In this document: positions 55,613 to 64,000 of the stretch, piece by piece
Position numbering within the stretch: the first letter of the stretch is position 1
Layout: each line of letters starts with the position of its first letter
Assembly (NCBI RefSeq): GCF_000308435.1
Contig: NZ_BAFR01000100.1
Coordinates: forward strand, 1 to 64,000
DNA: 64,000 bases
Direction: 5' to 3'
Source: Nocardia araoensis NBRC 100135
Lineage (GTDB): Bacteria > Actinomycetota > Actinomycetes > Mycobacteriales > Mycobacteriaceae
Notes under the pieces: generated by a model
The model's input: the letters and a program-made list of their open reading frames with translations, nothing else
Told to the model about the DNA's origin: nothing
The model's database searches: none
Translations under genes and position numbers: made by a program

Positions 55613-55634
55613 CCCCGGGGCACACGCCCCGGGG
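55613..55634 (-). terminator. Attenuator hairpin in the threonyl-tRNA synthetase leader
   Basis: The arms CCCCGGGGC (55613-55621) and GCCCCGGGG (55626-55634) are perfectly complementary with a 4-nt loop. It lies between the Thr leader peptide and the synthetase start, and a short TTTCG follows on the transcribed strand. A second hairpin (55657-55662 with 55671-55676) overlaps the end of the leader peptide, and its distal CCCGG could pair with CCGGG of this stem, giving mutually exclusive forms. Confidence 0.7.
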
Positions 55635-55650
55635 CTGGAATGAACGTGGA

Positions 55651-55686
55651 TCAGCGCGCCGGGACGAATTCCGGCGTCGTCGTCAC
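55651..55686 (-). CDS. Threonine-rich leader peptide for attenuation
   Basis: GTG at 55686 opens an 11-codon frame reading Val(Met)-Thr-Thr-Thr-Pro-Glu-Phe-Val-Pro-Ala-Arg, then TGA. A GGAG sequence lies 9 nt upstream. Three consecutive Thr codons (all ACG) just after the start, followed by alternative hairpins and then a threonyl-tRNA synthetase gene, form the classical ribosome-mediated attenuation layout: scarcity of charged Thr-tRNA stalls the ribosome and frees the synthetase transcript from termination. Confidence 0.75.
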   Translation of the reverse strand: MTTTPEFVPAR

Positions 55687-55819
55687 AGCAGCGCGCTCCA
55701 CGCCAGCGACGGTAGCAGAGGCATCCGCGCTCGCGCACGGGAGTTTCCGAAGCGCCCACCGTCGCGACGACTGTGACGCATAATCGATTTCGACTGGCAC
55801 GCAATGACATCGGGGGTCG

Positions 55820-57112
55820 ATGGGGACGCGCAGAGCGGTGCTGCAAGCGGGAATGGTCCTTCCGCTGGCCGCCGCGTGCGCGCCGGAGCTGCTGCTGGGC
55901 AGCTCGGACGCGGTGCGTGTCGGTGTGTCCTGGAGCGGGCAGGAGCTCGCCGCCTTCCACGCCGTTCTGGACGGGTTGGACCTCGGCTTCGAGGTCGAGG
56001 TCATCCCGCTCGGCGACAACACCGACACCGCGTTCACCGCCGGTGGCCGCTCCGCGCCGGACGTGGTGTTGCTTCCGCAGGCCGGGCGGGTCCGCGAACT
56101 CGCCGAACGAGGCAAGCTGCGGCCCGTCGCCGAGACGGTGTGGGCCGACGAACTCGGCACCCGCTACGCCCAGCCCTGGCAACTGTTGCTGCGCTCCGAC
56201 GACCGGCTCTACGGTGTGCCGTTCAAAGCCGCGGACAAATCGCTGGTTTGGTTCGACCGGCAACAGTTCGACACCTACGGCTTGGGTGAGCCGGCGGCAT
56301 GGACCCTCGGCGGCTGGGTCGACCGGATGGAGGTGCTCGCGCAGACGCCGATCCGCCTGCTGGCACTGGCCGCCGCCGACGGCTGGGTGCTCACCGATTT
56401 CTTCGAAAACGTCCTGCTCGCCGAATCACCGCGGATCTACGACGATTTGGCCGCCAAGGACGATCGGGAATGGGACAACCCGGCGGTGCGGGCGGCGTTC
56501 GGGCACCTGGGGATCCTGTGGGGGCAGCGGCACGCGTTTCCCGGCGGCGTGGGCGTCGCGTCGACCAGGCAGTTCTCCGACGCTGTCCGGGAAGTGTTCC
56601 AGCACCGCCGTGCCGCGGCGGTCGTCGCCCCCGACTTCGCCGAACCGATCGTGCGCAGCGCGGTCCACGCGTCCGGGCGAGCGATCGACGACGCGGTCGG
56701 AGTGGTCCCCTTTCCGCCGGTGACCACCGCGTCGGGGCGGCCGAAGATCGTCGGAGGCGACGTGATCGTGGTGACCGAGCAGGCGAACCCGCTCGCGGAC
56801 GAACTGGTCGAGAAACTGGCCGCCGCCCGCGCCCCCCTGCCGTGGATCGAGCGCTACGGCGGCTTCCTCGCCCCCAACCTGCGCACCGAGGCCGCCTACT
56901 CGCCGCTGCTGGCGCCCTCGGCCCGTGAGCTCGCCACACGCAGCACCTTCGATCTGTCCGACCGGATCGGGCCGGTGGGCGGCCGGGAAGGACTGTGGCG
57001 GGTGCTGACGGAGTTCCTCATCGCGATCGGCGACGGTGGGCAGGCACGAGCGACCGCCGCCACCGACCGCGCGATCGCCGCGCTGGACGACGTCGAACAG
57101 CGGCTGCGATGA
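55820..57112 (+). CDS. Extracellular solute-binding lipoprotein
   Basis: A 430-residue receptor of the sugar-type (family 1) solute-binding proteins. A short lipoprotein signal ends LAAACAP, with Cys at about residue 20. VRVGVSWSGQELAAF, LYGVPFKAADKSLVWF and the C-terminal helical lobe match the family. Its stop overlaps the permease start (ATGA). The binding pocket residues cannot be assigned to a sugar. No ATPase gene follows. Confidence 0.8.
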   Translation: MGTRRAVLQAGMVLPLAAACAPELLLGSSDAVRVGVSWSGQELAAFHAVLDGLDLGFEVEVIPLGDNTDTAFTAGGRSAPDVVLLPQAGRVRELAERGKLRPVAETVWADELGTRYAQPWQLLLRSDDRLYGVPFKAADKSLVWFDRQQFDTYGLGEPAAWTLGGWVDRMEVLAQTPIRLLALAAADGWVLTDFFENVLLAESPRIYDDLAAKDDREWDNPAVRAAFGHLGILWGQRHAFPGGVGVASTRQFSDAVREVFQHRRAAAVVAPDFAEPIVRSAVHASGRAIDDAVGVVPFPPVTTASGRPKIVGGDVIVVTEQANPLADELVEKLAAARAPLPWIERYGGFLAPNLRTEAAYSPLLAPSARELATRSTFDLSDRIGPVGGREGLWRVLTEFLIAIGDGGQARATAATDRAIAALDDVEQRLR

Positions 57113-58923
57113 CGCCGCCGCAGGATTTCGAGGTCAACGGTCTGCGCATCGAGCTGGCCACCCGCCGCATGCGCGGGCCGCTGGTCGCCGGCGGCAGGCC
57201 CCGGCGCTGGCTGGGCTGGGTGGCGGGACTGCCCGCGACGGTGCTCACGGTGGCGCTGTTGGTGCTACCGGCCGGGTGGACCGTGCTGATCGCCGCCCGG
57301 ACCAGCCCGGCATCGGTGCTCGCGTGCGCGCTCACCGCGGCCGGTGCGCTACTGCCCGCCGCGCTGCGCAGGCGGATGGGCGTGCCGTGGATACGGATCC
57401 TGGTCTGGCCGTTGTCCATCGGCGCGGTGACCGGCGGGCTGTCGCTGCTGGCTGGCACGATGACCGCCGACGGCCGCGGCGCGTACCTGCGGACACTGCT
57501 GTGGGTGGCGTTCGGGATCGGGCTGCTGGTCGTGGCGCTGGCGATCGCCTGGTGGGGGCGGGCGGCGCGCTGGCTGTGGCTGCCGCTGATCGTGCCGTTC
57601 GGAGTGTCGGCGTTCGTGTCCGGGGTGGCGTTCCGGGTGATCTTCGGCAACGGCGCCCGATGGCTGGACATCGAGGACGTCGGGGTCTATCGATGGTGGC
57701 TGGCGGCGATGCTCGGGTCGGCGTTCCTGTGGACCTGGCTGGGTTTCCTCACCGCGTTGTTCCGCGCCGGAATCCATGCGATCGAAGCCGACCCGGCGCG
57801 CGCCGGGTACCTGTATCGCGACGACGGCAGACCGCTGGCGATCCGGCTGTACGAGTTGCTGCGGCCGGTGCTGCTGATCGCCGGACTGGCCGTCGGCGTC
57901 GCGGCCGCGCGGGTGTTCGATGTCGTGCTGATCGGAGTGCCCGGGGCACTCGAATACCAGGTCGACAGCGCGACCGTGCACTGGTGGCGGCTGGCCGCCG
58001 ACGCCGAACCGGGCGTCGCGGCGGCTTACGCGCTGCCGCTGGCGGTGCTCGTGGGCGCGGTGGCCTGGCTGCTGCAAGTGGATGTACGCCGCCACCGCGC
58101 GAGTTGGTCGGCGCTGCGGGCGATCTCGGTGGCGGGACGGCGGCGCATCGGGCCGGTGCGGGCGGCGGGCATCGTGCTGGTGTCGGTGCTGGTGCTGTAC
58201 CCGATCGGTGTGCTCGCCTACACCGGGTTGCGTGCGCACGACGGGTTCGGTTTCTCGGCCATCGCCCTGGTGTGGGGCGACGACGGACTGTGGCGCTCGC
58301 TGCAGACCACCGCCTGGGTCGCGGGGCTGGTCACGGTGGTCGTGGTGACCGCCGCCGCGCCGGTGGCCTACCGGCTGGCCGCGCTGCGACCCAACGGCAC
58401 CGCCACCCGGCTGGCCGTCGTAGCGCTGGTGGTGCTGGCGGTGATCCCGGCACAGACCTACCTCGGACCGATCGATGGTCTCGTCGACGTCTACGAACTG
58501 TCCGGAACACGGATCCCACTGATTCTCGTGCACGCCGCCGCCGGACTGCCGATCGCCATCCTCGTCCTGCGCGGCGCGATGCTCGCCCCGCCGGGCAGCA
58601 CCGCCGCGGACACCCTGCACGGCCTGGCCAGTCCGGGCACCATCGCCCAGCGCGTGCTGAGCTCCTCCGGGCCCGCGCTGGGAGCGGTGGCGGTGCTCGA
58701 ATTCATCCAGGTGTGGAACGACTTCTTCATCGGCCTCGTGGTCAGTGGCGCGGGAGCGAGCCCGTGGTCGCTGCTGCTGTGGGGCGAAGCGCGGCAATTC
58801 GGTGAGAACAGCGCGCAACTGGCCGCGGGATCGCTGGTGTCGGCCGTGCTGCCGGTGGCGCTGCTGCTGGTGACCTGGCGACGCTGGGTGGTGCCGGGCC
58901 TGACCGGAGGGGTGCTGCGATGA
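57109..58923 (+). CDS. Fused two-domain ABC permease
   Basis: A 604-residue membrane protein with about 12 hydrophobic segments. The first half resembles MalF-type permeases (FRAGIHAIEADPARAGYL in the coupling position); the second half resembles MalG-type permeases (LHGLASPGTIAQRVLSSSGPAL). Fusion of the two permeases into one chain is uncommon for carbohydrate-type importers. It is translationally coupled to the receptor gene. A partner ATPase would have to come from elsewhere in the genome. Confidence 0.75.
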   Translation: MTPPQDFEVNGLRIELATRRMRGPLVAGGRPRRWLGWVAGLPATVLTVALLVLPAGWTVLIAARTSPASVLACALTAAGALLPAALRRRMGVPWIRILVWPLSIGAVTGGLSLLAGTMTADGRGAYLRTLLWVAFGIGLLVVALAIAWWGRAARWLWLPLIVPFGVSAFVSGVAFRVIFGNGARWLDIEDVGVYRWWLAAMLGSAFLWTWLGFLTALFRAGIHAIEADPARAGYLYRDDGRPLAIRLYELLRPVLLIAGLAVGVAAARVFDVVLIGVPGALEYQVDSATVHWWRLAADAEPGVAAAYALPLAVLVGAVAWLLQVDVRRHRASWSALRAISVAGRRRIGPVRAAGIVLVSVLVLYPIGVLAYTGLRAHDGFGFSAIALVWGDDGLWRSLQTTAWVAGLVTVVVVTAAAPVAYRLAALRPNGTATRLAVVALVVLAVIPAQTYLGPIDGLVDVYELSGTRIPLILVHAAAGLPIAILVLRGAMLAPPGSTAADTLHGLASPGTIAQRVLSSSGPALGAVAVLEFIQVWNDFFIGLVVSGAGASPWSLLLWGEARQFGENSAQLAAGSLVSAVLPVALLLVTWRRWVVPGLTGGVLR

Positions 58924-58954
58924 CGCGAGCCCGCGGCGGCGAGGGAGGAACCGG

Positions 58955-60688
58955 GTGAGCGCATCGACCGAACACACCGAACCGGTCGGGCAGACCGCCA
59001 CCCCGAGATCATCGATCTGGATCGGGTTCCTGGGCACCGCATCGCTGGTCGCCTACACGGTGCTGTTCGAGCTGGTGCGCACCCTGGTGGTGAACTCGTT
59101 CGGCGAGAACGCCGTCGTGCAGTTCTTCAACGGGCCGCTGCGCTGGTTGTCGGTGCTGCTCATCGCCGCGGCGGCGACCTACGCGCTGTACCGGTTCGCG
59201 CGCGGGTATCGCACCAAGGTGCGCACCGCCCGCGAAATGGACCTCACCGCCGGTCTCATCGAGCCGGGCCCGGCGCTCGCGGACCGAAGGCCCCGGGAAG
59301 CCGCGCCGCCGCCGCGGCCGGTCGCCGCGCTCGACGGGCATCACATCGCCGCGGTGTTGCGGGATCTGCCGGTGCACGACTACGAGACCGTCGCGCTCTT
59401 GGCGGTGCTCAACGCTATCCGGGATACGCCGGGGCGGTTGCCGCTGGCGCGGGAACCTTCGGCGCGCACCGCGGCGAAGCTGCTGGAAGGTCTGCACCGC
59501 CGCGAAATCCTCACCGAGTACGGCGCCCAGCGGTGGCGTGTGCGACAAGTGCCCGAGTCGCCGGACCGAGCGACGGTGACCGCCGGACCGCAGTGGGGCG
59601 CGGCGCTCACCGCGCTGCTGCACCACTACGCCGACCGTGCGGGCCGCTGGGCCATCGCGCTGGAGTCACGCCGCTTCGCCGGGGGCGCTCGCCGCTGGTT
59701 CGAGATCGAGGAACCGTACCTGCGGGCCCTGGTGGCCGCGTGCGCGAGGCAAGTGAATCCACCGGATCCGCCGGATCCAGGCGTGGATTACCCGCCCGCG
59801 GCTGTCGCGCACCTGATCCACCTCGGCAACGCATTGGACGTGTGGTACGCGCGCATCGGGCTGGAGGAGAACGGGCGCGGAGTGGCCGACGATCTGTGCG
59901 CGCTTCCCGAAACCGACGAGCTGAACCGCGATCTGCTGTTGCTGCGGGCGGGACGGCTCACCGAACGGCCGCGCGGCTACCGGCCGCGGCGATTGTCGAC
60001 GAGCTTGGCCGCCCGCTGGGAGCACCAGGCGGCGCTGCGGCGGCTGGGCGGCGAGTCACCGGCCTTGGACGACGTGGCCGACCAGCTGGAGACCGCGTGG
60101 TGGCTGCTGCCGCGCGACGACGTCGCCGGTGAGGTGTGCGCCCTGATCAACCTCGCCGTCGTGCACATCAGGCAAGGACGCCTCGACGCCGCGCAGGATC
60201 GTCTGGAACTCGCCGAGTCCCTCACCCGCTCCGGCCTCGATCCCGACGGACGCGCGCAGACCCACGAGACCATGGGCACGATGTGGTGGGCCCGCGGCGA
60301 ACCCCGCCGCGCCCTGCGCTGCTGGCAACTCGCCCTGACCGCCTACCGCGCCCTCGACGACGACCTCGGCATCGGCCGCTGCCTGCAACACCTGGGCTCC
60401 GTGATCGTCACCGACCCCGACTACGCCACCCTGCTGCTGCCCAACGATCCACCCCTCACCCGCACCGAGGCCCTGCGTCAAGCCGCCGGATGGCTCGCCG
60501 AAGCCCGCCGCAGGCACCCGGCGGCCCGCCACGCCGAATACTATGCGGCACAAACACCTTCGAGCCTCCACGCCGATCGCGGTGTCCGCAACCTCCTCCC
60601 ATCCCGCCGCCGCACCCCGCCGACCCGGATCGATCGATGGCCCGCGGCCGTCGAAGACCACGCCCACCGACCGCACACCGCGCGCTGA
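58955..60688 (+). CDS. Membrane-anchored TPR-like protein
   Basis: A 577-residue protein starting at GTG with GGGAGGAA upstream. Two membrane segments (about 22-45 and 62-80) are followed by a long cytoplasmic region. The part at about 385-480 consists of helical pairs resembling tetratricopeptide repeats (VCALINLAVVHIRQGRLDAA and the segment RRALRCWQLALTAYRAL). A winged-helix-like stretch lies near 140-185. It is 31 bp after the fused permease and probably works with it. I do not recognise a named family. Confidence 0.6.
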   Translation: MSASTEHTEPVGQTATPRSSIWIGFLGTASLVAYTVLFELVRTLVVNSFGENAVVQFFNGPLRWLSVLLIAAAATYALYRFARGYRTKVRTAREMDLTAGLIEPGPALADRRPREAAPPPRPVAALDGHHIAAVLRDLPVHDYETVALLAVLNAIRDTPGRLPLAREPSARTAAKLLEGLHRREILTEYGAQRWRVRQVPESPDRATVTAGPQWGAALTALLHHYADRAGRWAIALESRRFAGGARRWFEIEEPYLRALVAACARQVNPPDPPDPGVDYPPAAVAHLIHLGNALDVWYARIGLEENGRGVADDLCALPETDELNRDLLLLRAGRLTERPRGYRPRRLSTSLAARWEHQAALRRLGGESPALDDVADQLETAWWLLPRDDVAGEVCALINLAVVHIRQGRLDAAQDRLELAESLTRSGLDPDGRAQTHETMGTMWWARGEPRRALRCWQLALTAYRALDDDLGIGRCLQHLGSVIVTDPDYATLLLPNDPPLTRTEALRQAAGWLAEARRRHPAARHAEYYAAQTPSSLHADRGVRNLLPSRRRTPPTRIDRWPAAVEDHAHRPHTAR

Positions 60689-60705
60689 CCTGCCGGTTGT
60701 CCGAG

Positions 60706-60921
60706 CCAGCCGCGGCGACCCCGACGGCACTGGCGCGTCGGCACCGCGGCCGGACCGTCGTCGTCGGCAGCCACGGGACGTTCATCTCCCGGGCGCTGGT
60801 CGCGTTCGGTCGCGACGAGGTCGACGGGGCATTCAGCCGCGCGATGTCGATGCCCGCGGTCTACCGCCTGGACTTGGAGGACGGACGCATCCAGGCCGCG
60901 GGTCCGGGCCTGCGAAGGTGA
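60706..60921 (+). pseudogene. Histidine-phosphatase C-terminal fragment
   Basis: The last 70 codons read GRTVVVGSHGTFISRALVAF and SMPAVYRLDLEDGRI, matching the second catalytic His (GSHGT) and the end of phosphoglycerate-mutase-type histidine phosphatases. The N-terminal RHG motif with the phosphorylated His is missing, and the 5' side runs into the TPR gene end. It is a remnant. Confidence 0.6.
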
Positions 60922-60933
60922 GTCGAACGGAAG

Positions 60934-61902
60934 TCACAGGGCAGGAGGCAGTTTCGCCTCGTGTGGCGACTTGTCGGGACGCAAGCCGCGCCAGCTCGGG
61001 TGGCGCAGACCCTCGGAGGTGACTTCCCGATATTCGATGTCGCCGACGAGGACCGGCTCGACCCAGTGGGCGGATGCCGCGACCGCGCGCGGCGGAGGGA
61101 CGTCGAAAGGCGTTTCCGGACGCGACAGTTCGTTCAGGCGAAGTTGCAGCGAACGACGGTCGCGCATGGTCCAGCCGGTGCCGACATTGCCCACGTGCAC
61201 CAGCTGCTCGTCGTCGTTGTACGCGCCCAGCGCCAGCGAGCCGAACGTCGCGGAGAACCGGCCGGTACCGGGCAACCAGCCCGCGACGACGACCTCGGCC
61301 GTCTTGCGCAGCGGCGTCTTGATCCACAACGCGGAGCGCCGCCCGGGGTAGTAGGCCGAATCCAGCCGCTTGGCGACGATTCCCTCCAGACCGTGTTCGC
61401 GAGCGACGTCGAGCAGTGTGTCGGCGTCGACGTCGCGGTAGAACGGCGGGGTCCGGACCAGAGGCCGATCCAGCGCCGATTCCGCCAATCGCTCCCGGCG
61501 CTCGGTGTAGGGCAGATGCATGATGGACTCGCCGCCCACGGACAGCAAATCGAACGCGAGATACTGCGCCGGGAATTCACGCAGCAATTCCGCGCTGGGG
61601 GACACCACATGCATCCGCCGCTGCAGCCGACCGAACGACGGCGCCCCCGTCGTCGGATCCGGCGCCACGATCTCCCCGTCGAGAATCAGCTCACCACCCT
61701 CGCCCAGCTCGGCGAGAACCGACGTGAGCTCAGGAAACGACCCGCTGAGATCCCGATTGTTGCGACTGTAGAACCGGCATTCCCCCGCCCGGCACCTGGC
61801 GATGGCGCGAATGCCGTCCCACTTCATCTCCAACGCCCACCGGCCACGCTCCCGCGGTGGCCGTCCGGAGACGGCCAGCATCGGCGCCGGCGCTGACAGC
61901 AC
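60934..61902 (-). CDS. ATP-dependent DNA ligase, LigD/LigC-type
   Basis: A 322-residue ligase. The nucleotidyl-transfer Lys lies in EMKWDGIRA (about residue 27), followed by RNNRDLSG, LILDGEIVA, EGIVAKR and ALWIKTPLRKT, the conserved motifs of the family, and then an OB-fold. It has only the ligase domain, without the polymerase and nuclease of LigD, as in the stand-alone ligases that support non-homologous end joining or base-excision repair in mycobacteria. The GTG start has no strong ribosome binding site. Confidence 0.9.
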   Translation of the reverse strand: MLSAPAPMLAVSGRPPRERGRWALEMKWDGIRAIARCRAGECRFYSRNNRDLSGSFPELTSVLAELGEGGELILDGEIVAPDPTTGAPSFGRLQRRMHVVSPSAELLREFPAQYLAFDLLSVGGESIMHLPYTERRERLAESALDRPLVRTPPFYRDVDADTLLDVAREHGLEGIVAKRLDSAYYPGRRSALWIKTPLRKTAEVVVAGWLPGTGRFSATFGSLALGAYNDDEQLVHVGNVGTGWTMRDRRSLQLRLNELSRPETPFDVPPPRAVAASAHWVEPVLVGDIEYREVTSEGLRHPSWRGLRPDKSPHEAKLPPAL

Positions 61903-61952
61903 ACGGCCAGCATATCGTCAGCAAACTATGGGCGCGGATTCCTGTGTGCCCA

Positions 61953-63401
61953 CTACGGTGCCTGGAAGCCGCCGATCTTCTGCTCGAGCAGTTCGGCCAG
62001 CCGCAGCGGGGTGCGGTCCTCGAACATCGGACCGATCAGCTGCACTCCCACCGGCAGGCCCTCGGGGGAGCGGCCGGCCGGTATGGCGGTGGCGGGCAGG
62101 CCGGGCATGGTCGCCAGGCCGGCCCAGACGAGCTGGTCGAAGTACGGGTACTCGACACCGTCGATGTCGATGTGCCGGTTCTCCAGCCCTCCGTTGTGGT
62201 CGTGCGGGAAGGCAGGAGTAGGTGTGATGGGGCACACCACGACATCGAACTCGGCGAAGAGCTGCCGCCAGCCGTGGCGGTGGAGTTCGCGACGGGAGTT
62301 CGCCTCCACCCAGTCGCGGTGGCTGAGCACCATGCCGCGCCGCCGCGCCGCATCGAGACTCCGGTCGTCCGCGCTCAGTGCGGCGGCGTGGGTCCGCAGC
62401 TGTTCGTACACGTCGACGGAAAGACCGGCGGCGGCGTTCGACAGCATCAACAGCATGTAGAGCGTCGCCGCTTCGGTCGGATCCGGCAGCAGCCGACTGC
62501 GCCGTTCGACGCGGGCGCCCTCGTCGACGAGCGCCTCAGCGACCCGGTTCACCCCAGCCCGCACCGCCGACCCGGTCGGAATGAGCGGATGGTCCTCGAT
62601 GATCAGGACACGGAAGTCCGACAGCCGCTCATGGCGCGCGGGCGGCAGTGCGACGTCGTAGGCGACGCCGTGGGTCAGCGGATCCGGTCCGGCCATCACG
62701 TCGAGCAGTAGCGAGAGGTCACGGGCGGTGCGCGCCATCGGTCCGACAACGGCGAGGTCGAGATCGACCGGCAAGGCCGGCGCGGGCGGCGCGACCATGC
62801 CGCGGGTCGGCGCCAGCCCGAGTGTCGGCTTGTGCGCGTAGACGCCGCAGAAATGCGCGGGGGTGCGCAACGAACCGGCGAGGTCGGAGCCGATGGACAG
62901 CGCGCCGAACCCGGCCGCCAGGGCCGCCGCCGAACCGCCGGACGACCCACCCGACGTGCGGCCGTGATCCCACGGATTGTTGGTGGTGCCGTAGATCTCG
63001 TTGAAGCTTTGAATATCTCGCAGCATCAACGGCACATTGGTCTTACCGAGCAGCACCGCGCCGGCCGCCTTCAGCCGCGATACCTGTATCGCGTCCTCGG
63101 TCGGTACGTGGTTCGCGTACGGCGGCATGCCCCAGGTCGTGGGCAGTCCGGCGATGTTGTAGGACTCCTTGACCGTCACGGGAATGCCGAGCAGCGGCCG
63201 GTCCTCGCCGCGGGCGCGTGCCTGGTCGGCAGCGCGTGCGGCATCCCGGGCACGGTCGAAGTCCTGCACACAGATCGCGTTGATCACCTTGTCGTCCCGC
63301 TCGATACGGGCGATCGCTTCGTCGGTCAGTTCCACCGAGGTCACGTCACCGGCACGCAATGCGGGCGCGAGTTCTTCGGCCGACCGAAAATTCCACTCCA
63401 T
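61953..63401 (-). CDS. Amidase signature family hydrolase
   Basis: A 482-residue amidase with the Ser-cisSer-Lys catalytic set: Lys in VTVKES (about 78), the Gly/Ser block GRTSGGSSGGSAAA, and the nucleophile Ser in DLAGSLRTPA. It is of the GatA/nitrile-type amidase superfamily but not accompanied by gatB or gatC, so an amide or aryl-amide hydrolase is likelier than the tRNA amidotransferase. The ATG at 63401 precedes EWNFRSAEELAPALR, the family's normal start. Confidence 0.9.
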   Translation of the reverse strand: MEWNFRSAEELAPALRAGDVTSVELTDEAIARIERDDKVINAICVQDFDRARDAARAADQARARGEDRPLLGIPVTVKESYNIAGLPTTWGMPPYANHVPTEDAIQVSRLKAAGAVLLGKTNVPLMLRDIQSFNEIYGTTNNPWDHGRTSGGSSGGSAAALAAGFGALSIGSDLAGSLRTPAHFCGVYAHKPTLGLAPTRGMVAPPAPALPVDLDLAVVGPMARTARDLSLLLDVMAGPDPLTHGVAYDVALPPARHERLSDFRVLIIEDHPLIPTGSAVRAGVNRVAEALVDEGARVERRSRLLPDPTEAATLYMLLMLSNAAAGLSVDVYEQLRTHAAALSADDRSLDAARRRGMVLSHRDWVEANSRRELHRHGWRQLFAEFDVVVCPITPTPAFPHDHNGGLENRHIDIDGVEYPYFDQLVWAGLATMPGLPATAIPAGRSPEGLPVGVQLIGPMFEDRTPLRLAELLEQKIGGFQAP

Positions 63402-63918
63402 GAATTCGACGGTATCGGTGTGCCGCAGCGGACATAAAATGTCGCTTCGCGCAAATGGGAAAGTCCAACGGGTGGCCTTCGGTGCAGATCGGCGCACTCG
63501 TTCTGTCATATCGCAGGTCACGGTGCAGGTATGGCTGACTCCCTCGGGGTCACAACGGCTGCCGTGTTCCCCTTCGGTTGTGGGCTGTTCGACCGGCCGC
63601 TGGACATGGCGACGTGCGGCCGGATCGGTGCAGGCCCGGAAATTCCGGAGACACGAATAATGCACGGAGGCAATACCGCTACTTCAGCAGTTTCGGGAAT
63701 GAATTGTATTTCCGGCCGTGCATGGGGTCCGCCTGCCTCGTGGGTGTTTGTTCGAAGGGCACCGGCATCCGTGGAGGGGTGCTTCGCGGGCGATGGTTAC
63801 TCGTCGACGTCAGCGGCTGGGGTGCGGTCACGCCAGGGCGGCAATCGCTCTCAACCTGCGCCGCAGCCTTCATCGCGAGCAGTGTTGCGTTCGAAGCGAT
63901 TCACCCCAGTTCTGAGCT
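63402..63918. other. 517-bp stretch without a recognisable gene
   Basis: Short open frames exist but none has a motif or credible start. The stretch lies upstream of the amidase and downstream of the next minus-strand gene. Confidence 0.4.
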
Positions 63919-64000
63919 CACAATCCGAGCTTGGTGACCGCGTTGTCTTCCAGGGGATTGGCGGTGCGGATATAGCCGTGCACGGTGCGCGGATTCGTCC
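63919..64000 (-). CDS. C-terminal end of a gene extending beyond the window
   Basis: The last 26 codons before a TGA at 63919 read protein-like: VHGYIRTANPLEDNAVTKLG. The rest lies outside, so the family cannot be told. Confidence 0.4.

Noticed and set aside
57349..59037. Long open frame on the minus strand across the permease gene
   Set aside because: Its composition is Arg/Gln/His/Pro-rich and motif-free. It is the GC-driven shadow of the fused permease.
1..64000. tRNA genes and CRISPR arrays
   Set aside because: No tRNA-like T-loop with matching acceptor arms and no regularly spaced repeats were seen by eye; a covariance-model scan was not possible here.

Overview
The window is high-GC DNA with an actinobacterial gene complement. 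Many genes begin with GTG or TTG, ATGA/GTGA stop-start overlaps are common, and it carries a ChoD-type GMC oxidase, a deazaflavin-dependent (Ddn-type) oxidoreductase, a MymA-like monooxygenase operon, a LexA-family repressor and an NHEJ-type DNA ligase. This suits Nocardia or a close relative in the Nocardiaceae. The genus is inferred from gene content only.

Region 1 (1-8.2 kb) is the edge of a biosynthetic cluster. An NRPS (carrier-Cy-A-carrier, A-domain code DLYNLSLIWK, which predicts cysteine and a thiazoline), an OsmC protein and a PKS (KS-AT, cut by the window) lie on the minus strand with overlapping stops and starts. Diverging from them are an aldo/keto reductase and a SAM methyltransferase.

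Region 2 (8.2-21.25 kb) is a genomic island. Its left part is decayed: an SGNH hydrolase fragment, a multiply frameshifted ORF, and a small ORF broken by a 10-bp tandem duplication. Its centre is a complete type III CBASS operon: CD-NTase, HORMA Cap7, TRIP13-like Cap6 and SAVED/nuclease Cap4. An inverted repeat sits in the upstream region. On the right is an integrative-element backbone: a primase-type Rep, two Spd/DUF2637-like membrane proteins, a tyrosine integrase and an AbrB-like protein, the last four chained by ATGA overlaps. The right edge cuts an enoyl-CoA hydratase gene after about 96 codons, and the missing half is nowhere to the left in this window.

Region 3 (21.5-43.4 kb) is mostly metabolic and envelope genes: an SDR, a Gly/Ser/Ala-rich secreted protein with a DUF4239 membrane protein, a MetE-like protein, a P450 lacking the Arg of ExxR, VOC and DUF5709 proteins, a serine-hydrolase lipoprotein, ChoD-like oxidase with a divergent TetR, nitronate monooxygenase, a secreted GH1 enzyme, a Ddn-like protein, a BisC/TorA-type molybdoenzyme, a LysR gene overlapping a lexA-family gene, and a sirtuin.

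Region 4 (43.6-49 kb) is one operon: a sulfonate-type ABC transporter built around a flavoprotein/ferredoxin pair resembling APS reductase, ending in a ComB-like 2-phosphosulfolactate phosphatase. The theme is probably uptake and processing of an organosulfur compound.

Region 5 (49-55.7 kb) is a MymA-like operon (P450, alpha/beta hydrolase, SDR, FAD monooxygenase, TetR) with paired GTACC palindromes upstream. Before it lies a shortened threonyl-tRNA synthetase gene. Its leader holds an 11-residue peptide with three consecutive Thr codons followed by a terminator-like hairpin, which is a textbook layout for threonine attenuation.

Region 6 (55.8-64 kb) holds a solute-binding lipoprotein, a single-chain double permease and a TPR protein without a nearby ATPase, then a histidine-phosphatase fragment, an ATP-dependent DNA ligase, an amidase and the last codons of another gene. 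No tRNA, rRNA or CRISPR array was recognised.
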